Below, in pieces: positions 6,756 through 15,171 of a stretch of 31,793 bases of DNA. Within the stretch, counting starts at the first letter, position 1. Every line of letters starts with the position of its first letter. Source of the stretch: a virus. The translations under genes were made by a program, and so were the position numbers. The notes beneath the pieces are model-generated. The model was not told the DNA's origin and ran no database searches. It saw only the letters and a list, made by a program, of their open reading frames with translations. Where the stretch lies: IMG/VR virus record IMGVR_UViG_3300040795_000064, positions 1 through 31,793 of that record; one strand, given 5' to 3'.

Positions 6756-8708
6756 ATGCACATAGATTTTGAAACTTATTCCGAGGCGGGTTATGTGTTT
6801 GATAACACTCAAAAAAAGTGGGTGTCTATCACGCAATCCCCACCCTTTGGACTCGGTGCTGTAGGCGCGGCGGTCTACGCAGAACACCCCTCCACTGAGA
6901 TTTTATGTTTGGCTTATGACGAACATTTTTGGAAACCCGGCGATCCCCCGCCAACAAAACTGTTAAATCACGTGGAATCGGGCGGCACAATTTTTGCTTG
7001 GAACTGCTTATTTGAGTTTTGGATCTGGCAGCAACTCGCACATAAAAAAATGGGCTGGCCTCCACTAAAAATTGAGCAATTACGAGACCCTATGGCACGC
7101 GCGCGCGCTTTCACACTCCCCTCAAGCCTTAAAAAAGTCGGCGAGATTTTGAACGTTGAGAGTCAAAAAATTGACACTCCTGTGCTTAAAATTTTTTCAG
7201 TCCCACGAAACCCAAGCAAAACGGACCCAAGGAGGCGGATCCGTCCCTGGGATTTTATGGCAAACCCGGGAGAACTCTACGCATATAATATTCAAGATGT
7301 CCGTTCAGAGACAGAAATAGAGCAACGATTACCAGAGCTTACAGAGTTTGAACACAAAGTGTTTTTACTTGATCTTAAAATTAATAATCGCGGCGTGTTT
7401 GTTGATAAAGAACTTTTAAACACCTCTATAAAAATTATTAAAAAAACACACGCAGAGCTTACAAAAGAACTTTCTTACCTGACCGAAAACCAAATTACCA
7501 GCGCAAGCCAAGTCAAAAAAATCTGTGATTATACGGGGTTAGAAGATCTTTCACTTGAAAGTTTAGAAGAAGCATTAAAAAACCGTCAAAAATTTGACGC
7601 CAAACAATTTCGGGTTTTAGAAATCCGTCACCAGCTCGCGAGCGCAAGCATTAAAAAAACTTTTGCGATCAAACGCAGAATCAGCCAAGACGGGCGTTTG
7701 AGGGGTATGTTTGCCTACTGTGGCGCTGACCGCACGGGCAGGTGGGCCGGACGTGGGCCCCAACCCCAGAACTTGCCCGCGAGTTTTTCAGAGCTGGAAA
7801 ATTCGGATCACAGAAAGTGGGTAAATTTAAACGAAAAGCTTGAGTCCCATATCTCAGGTCATCCGCGTCCTTTGGAGCTCGTAGGAAGCTATTTACGGGC
7901 TTTATTCTGTGCACCTGAGGGTAAGGTATTGATATGTTCTGACTTTTCATCTATCGAAGCGGTCGTCCTTTCTTTTTTGTCAAATGAAGAGTGGAGGAAG
8001 GAATCTTTTTATAAAAAACAAGACATTTATAAACTTTCAGCAAGCCGCATCCTTAAAAAACCTGTTGATATGATTACAAAAATGGAACGTCGGATGGGAA
8101 AGATCGCCGAGCTCGCCCTCGGGTACGGTGGGGGAATAAATGCGTGGAGGGCTTTTGATTCTCATTCCGGCATGTCAGAATTTAATATAAAAAAGACTAT
8201 CGAAAACTGGCGGCAAGGAAGCCCACAGATTATAAAATTCTGGGCGCGGTGTGAATCCGCAATGAAAACAAGCATCTACCACCCGCATAAAAAAATTCCG
8301 ATTGTAAAAAATATTTACGCATATTTCGATAACGATACAAAAATAGCGTCAATTACACTTCCATCGAAAAGAAATTTATACTACCACAACGCCCACATTG
8401 ACTTTTCGGGCTCGATCGGCTACCGTGGGGGGCCCGCTTGGGTCCCGTTGCGGACGTATGGCGGAAAACTGACTGAAAATATAGTCCAAGGCGTAGCACG
8501 TGACCTACTCGCCCACGCTTTAATTAATTTAGAGGATGCGGGCTACCCGGTCGTGATGCACATCCACGACGAAATTGTTTGTGAAATACCAGAGGGTTAC
8601 GGGTCTTTAGAAGAGTTTGAGCGTATTATGTCACGTGTTCCCGATTGGGCCGCCGGTTGGCCAGTCCGGGCTACGGGCGGCTGGGTCGGAAAATATTATC
8701 GCAAATGA
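6756..8708 (+). CDS. Family A DNA polymerase with 3'-5' exonuclease domain
   Basis: The 650-residue protein is a phage replicative DNA polymerase of the Pol I family. The exonuclease domain has Asp4 and Glu6 (DFETYSE), the Exo II region around Asn83 (WNCLFEF) and Exo III in YAYNIQDVRSE near 176-186. The polymerase domain has motif A with Asp396 (SDFSSIEAVV), motif B with the KMERRMGKIAELALGYGGG region near 440-460 and motif C with HDE (Asp605) in VMHIHDEIV. No 5'-3' exonuclease domain is present. The start is fixed: an in-frame TAG lies two codons upstream, and the first exonuclease Asp is residue 4. The ribosome-binding site is weak. It ends 11 bases from the convergent late operon, with no clear terminator between. 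Confidence 0.95.
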   Translation: MHIDFETYSEAGYVFDNTQKKWVSITQSPPFGLGAVGAAVYAEHPSTEILCLAYDEHFWKPGDPPPTKLLNHVESGGTIFAWNCLFEFWIWQQLAHKKMGWPPLKIEQLRDPMARARAFTLPSSLKKVGEILNVESQKIDTPVLKIFSVPRNPSKTDPRRRIRPWDFMANPGELYAYNIQDVRSETEIEQRLPELTEFEHKVFLLDLKINNRGVFVDKELLNTSIKIIKKTHAELTKELSYLTENQITSASQVKKICDYTGLEDLSLESLEEALKNRQKFDAKQFRVLEIRHQLASASIKKTFAIKRRISQDGRLRGMFAYCGADRTGRWAGRGPQPQNLPASFSELENSDHRKWVNLNEKLESHISGHPRPLELVGSYLRALFCAPEGKVLICSDFSSIEAVVLSFLSNEEWRKESFYKKQDIYKLSASRILKKPVDMITKMERRMGKIAELALGYGGGINAWRAFDSHSGMSEFNIKKTIENWRQGSPQIIKFWARCESAMKTSIYHPHKKIPIVKNIYAYFDNDTKIASITLPSKRNLYYHNAHIDFSGSIGYRGGPAWVPLRTYGGKLTENIVQGVARDLLAHALINLEDAGYPVVMHIHDEIVCEIPEGYGSLEEFERIMSRVPDWAAGWPVRATGGWVGKYYRK

Positions 8709-8719
8709 GAAAAAAAAAA

Positions 8720-9076
8720 TTAAAGCTCTGGGTTAAATTGTGTGCAGTTCGTCCCTTGCCCGCCACGCCAACACAAAACCTCAAGTTTTAACCGATGAGC
8801 GTTTTTTAGATTTTCGTAAAGCCTATGGTTATCTTCTTGTAATTTCTCATGTTTTTTTATAACCCCAATCTGCGAATAGGTGCTTATTCCACACAAAAAA
8901 GCAAAAACCCCCAAATGAACCCATCTTTTCACAAATAAAAACGCACACTTGTCAAAAAAATCGTAGGGCGGGTGGGCCGCTTCCGATTTTCTCGAAGCAG
9001 CTATCAAAAGAAGCGCGACCAAACCCATATTTAAAATATAGGCATTAAAAAGCAAAAAGAAATCACTAAAATTCAT
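8720..9076 (-). CDS. Membrane protein of the lysis region, candidate holin or inner-membrane spanin
   Basis: The 118-residue protein has two predicted membrane spans, about residues 8-27 and 49-68, and a hydrophilic tail (about 70-118) that looks helical (KKHEKLQEDNHRLYENLKN) and contains two cysteines close to the end. It is the last gene of the late operon, two genes after the endolysin. The endolysin has no signal peptide, so a holin is needed; this is the best candidate in the window. The coiled-coil-like tail also resembles an inner-membrane spanin subunit, but no outer-membrane partner is seen beside it. I do not recognise a named holin family. Confidence 0.6.
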   Translation of the reverse strand: MNFSDFFLLFNAYILNMGLVALLLIAASRKSEAAHPPYDFFDKCAFLFVKRWVHLGVFAFLCGISTYSQIGVIKKHEKLQEDNHRLYENLKNAHRLKLEVLCWRGGQGTNCTQFNPEL

Positions 9077-9130
9077 TTTTTTATTTCCAATCTTTTTTTT
9101 TTTTTAAAATCGTTGCGTTTAGGGGCGTGT

Positions 9131-9355
9131 TCACCCCGAAAAAGATTTGATAACCCCCTCAAGAATTGCTTCTACCGCGGAAACCGCAGCGTTATCAAAT
9201 TGTTCCCCGGGGACGAGGTCCCGCACTTTTTGATAAATTTTTTCTTTAAAAGCATTCTCATCAAAAGAATTATTTAAAACGCCGTCATCTAAATAATCGC
9301 CGAGAAGTGAAGTTATAACATGTGTGATTTTAGATAAATAAAAACTTTCTAGCAT
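9131..9355 (-). CDS. Small hypothetical protein between endolysin and membrane protein
   Basis: The ATG at 9355 with a GGGG sequence eight bases upstream is preferred; an in-frame TTG at 9388 would overlap the endolysin gene end. The product is 74 residues, acidic, probably helical, and has no strong membrane span, so it is not an obvious holin. Its position in the lysis region, with similar spacing to neighbours, suggests a lysis or tail accessory role. No family recognised. Confidence 0.6.
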   Translation of the reverse strand: MLESFYLSKITHVITSLLGDYLDDGVLNNSFDENAFKEKIYQKVRDLVPGEQFDNAAVSAVEAILEGVIKSFSG

Positions 9356-9368
9356 AAAAAAAACCCCA

Positions 9369-9914
9369 TCAAAAATCTTGGATGACAACCCGATTTTTTA
9401 TCCAGCCATATAAAAATTTTTTATCTTTAGGTCGGCGGCTCGCGAGATCCAGATAATGTGCTCCCTGCAAACAATTTAAAGCTGTTACGAACACGAGTTC
9501 ATCCCGCTCTTTTAAATACGCGCGCAACGCACTCATCGTCCTGCGCCCCACCAAACCATCGATAATCAATTTTTGCGATTCGCCCAAAAAAGCATTGAGT
9601 GTTGCTTGCAAAAATTTAGAAGCTTTTGAAACCCCCACATTGACCCCCGTATCAAAAATTTCCATCACGGTGTGAGGCGCGATATCTATCATCTCGTCGC
9701 CACAGATCGGATCCCAGTACATAATTTTATAAATATTTAAAGCAGTTTTTAACTCAAGATCTTTCATTTCTTTTGTGTACCCGAACTGCCGCGCAGTAGT
9801 TTCCGTGATCCCGTACTTCGTTTTTCCCCCCGAATCGGCGGGATCGTCGACATAACCACCCTCTTTTTCTAAAACGATGCCAACAGCATCTTCAAAGCTC
9901 TCAATTTTTCTCAC
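9369..9914 (-). CDS. Endolysin, GH108-type muramidase with peptidoglycan-binding C-terminus
   Basis: The N-terminal half carries the glycosyl hydrolase 108 signature: KEGGYVDDPADSGGKTKYGI with catalytic Glu18 (numbered from the GTG at 9914). The MYWDPI and FDTGVNVG strings follow as in the family, and the C-terminal part fits the short peptidoglycan-binding domain usual in these proteins (IDGLVGRRTMSAL). The enzyme should cleave peptidoglycan glycan strands for host lysis. No signal peptide or anchor is present, so export needs a holin. The start is a GTG: one at 9914 overlaps the preceding stop as GTGA and follows GGGTGGG at good spacing; another in-frame GTG at 9926 is possible. GH108 lysins are typical of phages of Gram-negative bacteria. 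Confidence 0.9.
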   Translation of the reverse strand: MRKIESFEDAVGIVLEKEGGYVDDPADSGGKTKYGITETTARQFGYTKEMKDLELKTALNIYKIMYWDPICGDEMIDIAPHTVMEIFDTGVNVGVSKASKFLQATLNAFLGESQKLIIDGLVGRRTMSALRAYLKERDELVFVTALNCLQGAHYLDLASRRPKDKKFLYGWIKNRVVIQDF

Positions 9915-10195
9915 GAATAAACCCACCCTGTATTTGTGAAAATAAACACATGTGTGCGGCGATTTTGAATAATTGGATTAAAAAACACACCAAAATCAAA
10001 ATTTCCCCCGCCCAACTCCAACGTAAAATTTTGACCGATGTTTGTTAAAAAAACAGTGTGTCCTTCTGGAATTTGAGAATCATCAGAAAAGTTTATCGTA
10101 TGAGCACTTTCAATCGTATTAAAATTTAAAAAAATGTTTTGAGCATTTTTGTCAATCTTTAAAATTTTATCTTGAACAGCCGCGTAATCCACCAT
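9911..10195 (-). CDS. Hypothetical 94-residue protein downstream of the tailspike
   Basis: The protein is predicted to be mostly beta-structured (FLNFNTIESAHTINF, HTVFLTNIGQNFTLEL) with no membrane span or signal peptide. A GGAG sequence stands eight bases before the ATG. It sits between the tailspike and endolysin genes and its stop overlaps the endolysin start. A virion-associated or tailspike accessory role is plausible from position, but no family is recognised. Confidence 0.65.
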   Translation of the reverse strand: MVDYAAVQDKILKIDKNAQNIFLNFNTIESAHTINFSDDSQIPEGHTVFLTNIGQNFTLELGGGNFDFGVFFNPIIQNRRTHVFIFTNTGWVYS

Positions 10196-10233
10196 AAAAA
10201 AAACTCCTACGAGGTATTAAATTAATTATTTTC

Positions 10234-12165
10234 TCACGCGATCCGCGTCGCTTTAATATAAATATAAGTGTTATTAGCCGTAACTCCCCCAGTCGACTGG
10301 ACATATATGCCCCACGTTGCGGGGGCCGCCAAAGAAATAATGACTGTGCCAATATCGCCGATCACGCGGGTCCCGTTGGCTAGATTCGTGTTATAATAAA
10401 GGCACGCGTTGTTATCAGTGGGAATGTTATGAACTGTCGCCCAAACGCTCTGTGTCGCGCCTGTTGTATTTTGAAAATCGTAGGTTCCGCAAAGGAGCCA
10501 AATGCCCGGGGTAAGAGCCTGAGCTACTGCTAGTCCATAGCTCACGGGGGCGACAAAAGACCCGGCCGAATTTATTTGAAAGCTTTCACCAACAAAACCC
10601 CCGGTAACCGCCCCGCCGCGAAAGCCCTGCACCCGCGTTCCTTGGCCTGCGCCCGCGCCCCCAAAATTATTAATCTCGGTGACGCCTGTCCCTTTGTTTA
10701 ATAATACAAGATCGCCATTCGCGCCGGAGCCTCTAATGAATCTGGCGTCAAAATCTGCGCCTGTGGTTCCATGAAAATCGACGTAAGCATCCCCTGCAAC
10801 CGGTCTTCCCTGACCGACTTCTAAAAATCCTGCTGTGAAATAATTATCGCCGCCGATCTCCCGCCACGCAGAGCCCACACGCACCAATTTGAGGGCTTCC
10901 CCTACGCGCAGGAGGCGATTCGCGTCATTTGAAAGTAAAATATTTCCCGTGCCGTGAACCACAGTCGTAGCCACCGTATCGGCAACCACGGTTAATTCAT
11001 AACCTTCAGGAATTGTACTTAACCCAATGATATTTAACGTTTCTATACTTGTAGAAGTGCCCTGCAAATAAATTTTATCAGTACCAAAACGTATAGAGAA
11101 AGTTGGAGTGCTTGAAGACACATTATACCCAGATCCCACTATATTTCCAGAAATTAAAGACCCATCCCCCAAAGCCGCAGCGATCGATGAGGAAGCGGCG
11201 TTAGATACATCATTATTTCTAAAAGATACCAGTATCCCCGCCGCAGCCAAAGGAATATTAAGTGGTGATAAGACTATAAAATCATTATTAAAAATAGAAA
11301 TTCTAGTCGTAGTTGTCCCAGTTAAAAAAACTGCCGTGTGTGTGGCGGAAGCTCCAATAAAATGATTATTTCCAATAAGCACATCCTGTGTATCAACCAA
11401 AACAATCGCTCCCCAGTCAATTCCCGCAAGAGAGATATTATTCCCGTGGATTATCCCCTGAGAGCCTGAAACGACTCGAACAAAACGGGCTTTGGTCGTT
11501 CCAGAGACACCGACTCCGGCCTGGATATTATTTATAATTTTAAATTTTGAGCATCCCGTTAAAAAAATAGGGTAACGACTGGTTGCAGCTTCGACTCTAA
11601 AAAAAAGACCAGCGATCTCAAAATTATTTATGCTTGTGTAACTAAAAGCCGCAGTGTCGGTTGCCCCACCGTTTATCAAAATAGCGGCTTGCCCATGCGA
11701 AAAGAGGCTTGAATTACACGTCACCGTACCATCGATTTTATAAGTCCCGCTTGGAAAATAAAGCGGCTTGTTTGTGTTTGCCGCCGCCTGGATGGCGGCG
11801 GTATCGTTTGTAACCCCGTCGCCCGTAGCGCCATAATCTTTTACGTTAACAAAATCGTTCCAACGGTCGAAGTTATCGCGAAACGTGGTGCCACCGTCCG
11901 TGGAGTACGGCCCCGTTCCAACGAGCGTGCCTACTGCATTGTAATAGTCGCTCGCACCCACCTGATCGGGCACTCCTGACGGCGTTATGCCCGCACCATC
12001 GAGCAGACTTTGAAAAAAGCCAAACCAGTCGTTTACTAAATCAGCCTCCCAGGGGGTGCCCGTCCCGTCGCCGGGACTCGAGATGTTTTGAGCAGACCCT
12101 TGTGGATAGGCGGCTGAGGGCGCGCCCGTTTGGCCGGGGTACCGCGAAGAGGGGATGATAGCCAT
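10234..12165 (-). CDS. Tailspike or tail fibre with pectate-lyase-like beta-helix
   Basis: The 643-residue protein starts with a Pro/Gly-rich adaptor (about 1-100, including a WEADLVNDWFGFFQ helix) for baseplate attachment. The classical tailspike motif VNVKDYGATGDGVTNDTAAI begins near residue 107 and marks the start of a right-handed parallel beta-helix of the pectate lyase 3 type, with repeated short Asn- and Ile-rich rungs up to about residue 380. A different C-terminal region, rich in Gly and Thr, may handle trimerisation or receptor contact. The protein should recognise and possibly degrade a surface polysaccharide of the host. Active-site residues cannot be assigned. It is the first gene after the baseplate cluster, as usual for receptor-binding proteins. 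Confidence 0.88.
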   Translation of the reverse strand: MAIIPSSRYPGQTGAPSAAYPQGSAQNISSPGDGTGTPWEADLVNDWFGFFQSLLDGAGITPSGVPDQVGASDYYNAVGTLVGTGPYSTDGGTTFRDNFDRWNDFVNVKDYGATGDGVTNDTAAIQAAANTNKPLYFPSGTYKIDGTVTCNSSLFSHGQAAILINGGATDTAAFSYTSINNFEIAGLFFRVEAATSRYPIFLTGCSKFKIINNIQAGVGVSGTTKARFVRVVSGSQGIIHGNNISLAGIDWGAIVLVDTQDVLIGNNHFIGASATHTAVFLTGTTTTRISIFNNDFIVLSPLNIPLAAAGILVSFRNNDVSNAASSSIAAALGDGSLISGNIVGSGYNVSSSTPTFSIRFGTDKIYLQGTSTSIETLNIIGLSTIPEGYELTVVADTVATTVVHGTGNILLSNDANRLLRVGEALKLVRVGSAWREIGGDNYFTAGFLEVGQGRPVAGDAYVDFHGTTGADFDARFIRGSGANGDLVLLNKGTGVTEINNFGGAGAGQGTRVQGFRGGAVTGGFVGESFQINSAGSFVAPVSYGLAVAQALTPGIWLLCGTYDFQNTTGATQSVWATVHNIPTDNNACLYYNTNLANGTRVIGDIGTVIISLAAPATWGIYVQSTGGVTANNTYIYIKATRIA

Positions 12166-12186
12166 AATTTAATTTTTCCTTATTTT

Positions 12187-12864
12187 TTAAGCATAATTCA
12201 CAAGAAGCCCAAGCCAGACGTGGGCAGGTGCTATTTTTTCACACAATGTTTGAAACTCGGTCTGCCTGTCTGCGGGGAGGGTCACTTGTGTGCCAAACGT
12301 TTGACCGCCGATATATAAAAAATAGGGCCACAGGCTGCCAGCAAAATTGGGGAGCGCGATAGGCACGCCGTTTTGCATGGCGTAGCCGGGGATTGTATAA
12401 AAATCGCCGCACTCCATCCACGACTGCCCGCATTCCGCGTTGGGCTCCCCGCACTCCGCGTTCCAGGCCCCCACACCTAAATCTTTTTTTAAATAATAGC
12501 TGGGGACCACCACAATGAGTGGGCTTTTTGATAGCCACCATTCATGGATAAAAACTGGAAAACCAGCAGTCTGGAGTGTTTCTTGAATATAACTAGGGGT
12601 TTGTCCCCCGAGCGCTACCCAAGCGCCAGCCAACCGTTCCCTACGCTCTAGCTCGCTGATTCCCGTTTCTAAAAGCCCAAATTGCGCTTCCCAAGCCGCG
12701 ATTTGACGGGTGGTTTCAGGAAAAATATCAAGCCACACGAGGTCAAAAAAAGTGCGAAAAGCCCCCACAGATGTCTCTAAAGACTCAAAAAAAGTCTTTA
12801 AATTCTTCTGAGCAACGAGGGACCACGCGCGGGCGTTTGGAAGTAACTGGCTAAAAATTTTCAT
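12187..12864 (-). CDS. Baseplate/tail protein, Mu gp48 (YmfQ, DUF2313) family
   Basis: The N-terminus LLPNARAWSL, the FFDLVWLDIFPETT region and the C-terminal KIAPAHVWLG string are the landmarks of the Mu gp48/YmfQ family, which joins the baseplate wedge to the tail fibre. The ATG at 12864 is preferred; a TTG at 12888 would overlap the previous gene. An unusual feature is a Cys cluster in the centre with three Glu-Cys-Gly triplets (NAECG, NAECG, WMECG) at intervals of about eight residues, encoded by near-repeated DNA; it might bind a metal ion. Position between the gp47-like and tailspike genes agrees with the Mu order. Confidence 0.85.
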   Translation of the reverse strand: MKIFSQLLPNARAWSLVAQKNLKTFFESLETSVGAFRTFFDLVWLDIFPETTRQIAAWEAQFGLLETGISELERRERLAGAWVALGGQTPSYIQETLQTAGFPVFIHEWWLSKSPLIVVVPSYYLKKDLGVGAWNAECGEPNAECGQSWMECGDFYTIPGYAMQNGVPIALPNFAGSLWPYFLYIGGQTFGTQVTLPADRQTEFQTLCEKIAPAHVWLGLLVNYA

Positions 12865-12877
12865 ATTTTTTATTTTA

Positions 12878-14047
12878 TCATGGAACAAATGAAATTGAAT
12901 TGAGTTTTGCTTTTTCGCCGTCGCCCAAAACGTAGCTCGGGCCGCCCGAGAGGGTCACACTGGTAAAAAATCCGTTGTTCGCTGAAACAATATCTTCCAC
13001 GATCCCACCGATCGCGGTTTGTGTGATGCGATCTTTCCTTGGAGGGATCGAAAGGCCAATAATATAAGGCGCGCGCGACCTAAAATACTCATCGATGGCA
13101 TCCTCGATAGCGGATTCCACAGCCGCGACGTCTTCCACAGAAGTGAGCCCGGCGACCGTGACGTCAAACCCCGTGCGCGTGATTGCGAAGGCATTAACTA
13201 ATGCGGTCGCGGGGCGGAATGGCTCCACTGCGTCTAAAACTTCTGTGAGTTGGGCCCCCGTGGGGATCCCGTCCGGCGACCCAGAAGACGCTTCGGTTGC
13301 CTCAACATACAAGTCGACTTGCCCCGGGGTCGCTGACGTGTAGGGATACACATTTAAAATTCCTGCGGGTGCTTCCGCCCATTGTTCATAATCCGCATAA
13401 GACCCTCCTTGTGGTCTTTTTTGAAACCGGTCTAAAATTCGTTGGCGGTAGGCTTCCTCGGTTTCCCCCGGAGCCCCCGTGGCTAGGGTAGCGGAAACGA
13501 TGGCGTCGCGGGCGACATTTGATAACGGATTTACAAAAGAAACAATAGATCCATTATTTAAATTGCCTATTGACCCCACCCCGCCGCCTCCGGCTTGGTC
13601 ACTTACGGCCCGGATCTGACCCGTTTTAGTAGAGGCGTCAAGAACAACCGGGGCGAGTAAAATATAAGTCACCCCGTTATCATTATTTATAAATTGTGTC
13701 CCGGACGCTAAAGATCCAATTTGGTTTTCAACTGTGATCGTAATTTCGAGTTCTGCTTGCGTCCCAAAAGCCGGGTCCCCGATGCCGATCAACCGGCCCC
13801 ACTCAATGAGGGGATTGACAACATTTCCATTAATTTCGGTGGCCGCAAACGCGGCCGTTTTCACAAAAACTTGTAAAAACATAAAGCCGCCGTACTTGTA
13901 AAGCAAAATAAACACGCCGGCCAAAACCTTGGATAGCACACGCAAAAACGCTTTTTTTAATATAGGCACGTCCTGCCCAAAGCTTGTTTCAAACTGGGCT
14001 AAAATGTTGTCCGCTATTTCTTTTGTTGTGGGGGTTTGCAAAGCCAT
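12878..14047 (-). CDS. Baseplate J-like protein (Mu gp47 family)
   Basis: The 389-residue protein has the baseplate-J architecture: an N-terminal helical segment (DNILAQFETSF), a membrane-free hydrophobic helix, a beta-rich core with ASGTQF and the diagnostic TGAPGETEEAYRQRIL region around residues 190-207, and a C-terminal part that ends with repeated VSANNGFF-type elements. It forms a wedge subunit of the contractile-tail baseplate. A GGCGG sequence before the ATG gives the ribosome-binding site. It follows the gp46-like gene after five bases and precedes the gp48-like gene, matching Mu gene order. Confidence 0.92.
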   Translation of the reverse strand: MALQTPTTKEIADNILAQFETSFGQDVPILKKAFLRVLSKVLAGVFILLYKYGGFMFLQVFVKTAAFAATEINGNVVNPLIEWGRLIGIGDPAFGTQAELEITITVENQIGSLASGTQFINNDNGVTYILLAPVVLDASTKTGQIRAVSDQAGGGGVGSIGNLNNGSIVSFVNPLSNVARDAIVSATLATGAPGETEEAYRQRILDRFQKRPQGGSYADYEQWAEAPAGILNVYPYTSATPGQVDLYVEATEASSGSPDGIPTGAQLTEVLDAVEPFRPATALVNAFAITRTGFDVTVAGLTSVEDVAAVESAIEDAIDEYFRSRAPYIIGLSIPPRKDRITQTAIGGIVEDIVSANNGFFTSVTLSGGPSYVLGDGEKAKLNSISFVP

Positions 14048-14052
14048 GTAAT

Positions 14053-14433
14053 TTAACCGCCTGTTATCGTTAAGTTTATGTCATCCACAACGAGCTGCAA
14101 AGTATTAATTCGGGGGATCCTTGCTTCAACCGAATTGAACTTCAAGTCTTTTAAATCCTGACGCACGGCTTCTTCAATCCGGCGTAACGTACCGGAATTT
14201 AAGGGCAAAGTTTTAAGCAAAAATTGTGTCCGCGATCGGTAGCTTGCTTCCTCATCTTCCCCAAGGTTACCCCACCATTCTTTTTTTTTGTCAGAAAGCC
14301 CGGGGTCGTCGTAGTTTCCGCCAAAAAGCGCAAGGTAGACATAGGTTTCAGGCCCATCAGTCTGTGTAACTAACCCTCTGTTAACATTAATATTTCCACC
14401 GTCGGGTGTGTTAAATAGATAAATATCAGACAT
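14053..14433 (-). CDS. Mu gp46-like baseplate protein
   Basis: This 126-residue protein shows the family's layout: a short N-terminal strand region (MSDIYLFNTPDGG), a central tyrosine-rich part with KKEWWGN, which is the hallmark WWG motif, and a C-terminal region with conserved alternating strands (INTLQLVVDDINLTI). In Mu, gp46 is a baseplate wedge component analogous to the gp25-type proteins of other contractile tails. The gene stands between the spike (gp45-like) and baseplate J (gp47-like) genes. A GAGG sequence precedes the ATG. Confidence 0.85.
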   Translation of the reverse strand: MSDIYLFNTPDGGNINVNRGLVTQTDGPETYVYLALFGGNYDDPGLSDKKKEWWGNLGEDEEASYRSRTQFLLKTLPLNSGTLRRIEEAVRQDLKDLKFNSVEARIPRINTLQLVVDDINLTITGG

Positions 14434-14451
14434 AATTTTTTTTATTTTCCT

Positions 14452-15171
14452 CTACTGCATGGGCCCGGAAGTCCCTCCCCCACTTGGAACTGTGTGGGTG
14501 TGCCCAGCGACCTCCACGCCGTTTGCTAAAATCGAAGTGGCAGAAAGATTCGAAGCCGTGACCGTACCCCCGCTCGCCGACATGCCGCCTCCAGAGATCG
14601 CCCCGGTGACCGCAAGCGAACCCCCCGCAAAGGAACCCGCGGTGATGACGCCGGGGGTCGTTATGTTCCCGGAAGCATCGATCGTCGCGGTATTTGCGGT
14701 GATTGTCCCTGAGGGCGCGAGTTCTACAGAGGCCGCCCCATTATTGGCGATTACCGTGCCATCCGAAGCAAGATTTAGAGAAGCGGATCCGGTGGTTATA
14801 GTAATCCCATCAGACCCATTCAGGGTTGTACTTCCAGAGCTTCCAACGGTTAACGTCACGTTATCATTAGATATAATGATATCGCCGGTGTTTAAAATTT
14901 TTATCTGGCAAGTGACCGCGCCGGAGGAATTTCTAGAATATAAAATGGTGTCTCCGGGCGTTGCTTGAGCACTGTTTTTAGTGTCATAACAACCTGTTAC
15001 AGTGTATTCTCCGGTGACTTTGTGGGAGGAAATAAAAACCAAATCGCCGGGTAAAGGCAAGCTATCCATACCTGGATTATTAAAAATAAAATGAGTAAGA
15101 TTTGCGCCACCGCCTGGATCACTTTTTATTTCCCCCGAACCCGCTGTTAATACACGACTTATGCGTCCCAT
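14452..15171 (-). CDS. Baseplate spike, gp45/gpV-like
   Basis: The N-terminal 90 residues look like the OB-fold baseplate V domain (PLPGDLVFISS, then a short CYDTKN loop and a PGDTILYSR motif). The rest, about residues 95-225, is a long run of Gly/Thr/Ala/Ser beta strands typical of the triple-stranded beta-helix of cell-puncturing spikes. The end has a His-Thr-His (VAGHTHTVPSGG), resembling the HxH metal site at the tip of P2 gpV-like spikes. The trimer should form the central membrane-piercing device under the tail tube. The start overlaps the preceding gene end by 13 bases. Confidence 0.87.
   Translation of the reverse strand: MGRISRVLTAGSGEIKSDPGGGANLTHFIFNNPGMDSLPLPGDLVFISSHKVTGEYTVTGCYDTKNSAQATPGDTILYSRNSSGAVTCQIKILNTGDIIISNDNVTLTVGSSGSTTLNGSDGITITTGSASLNLASDGTVIANNGAASVELAPSGTITANTATIDASGNITTPGVITAGSFAGGSLAVTGAISGGGMSASGGTVTASNLSATSILANGVEVAGHTHTVPSGGGTSGPMQ

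Noticed and set aside
8709-8719. Bidirectional terminator between polymerase and lysis genes
   Set aside because: The 11-base gap is an A-run with no hairpin that I can pair on either side.
12239-12541. 100-codon minus-strand frame overlapping the gp48-like gene
   Set aside because: Alternate frame of the same repeat-rich region; Arg/Gly-rich translation without domain, while the gp48 frame matches a known family.
14459-14968. 169-codon plus-strand frame opposite the spike gene
   Set aside because: It is antisense to the repetitive Gly/Thr/Ala-coding spike gene and its Pro/Val/Ala-rich translation is the mirror of those codons; no ribosome-binding site or domain.
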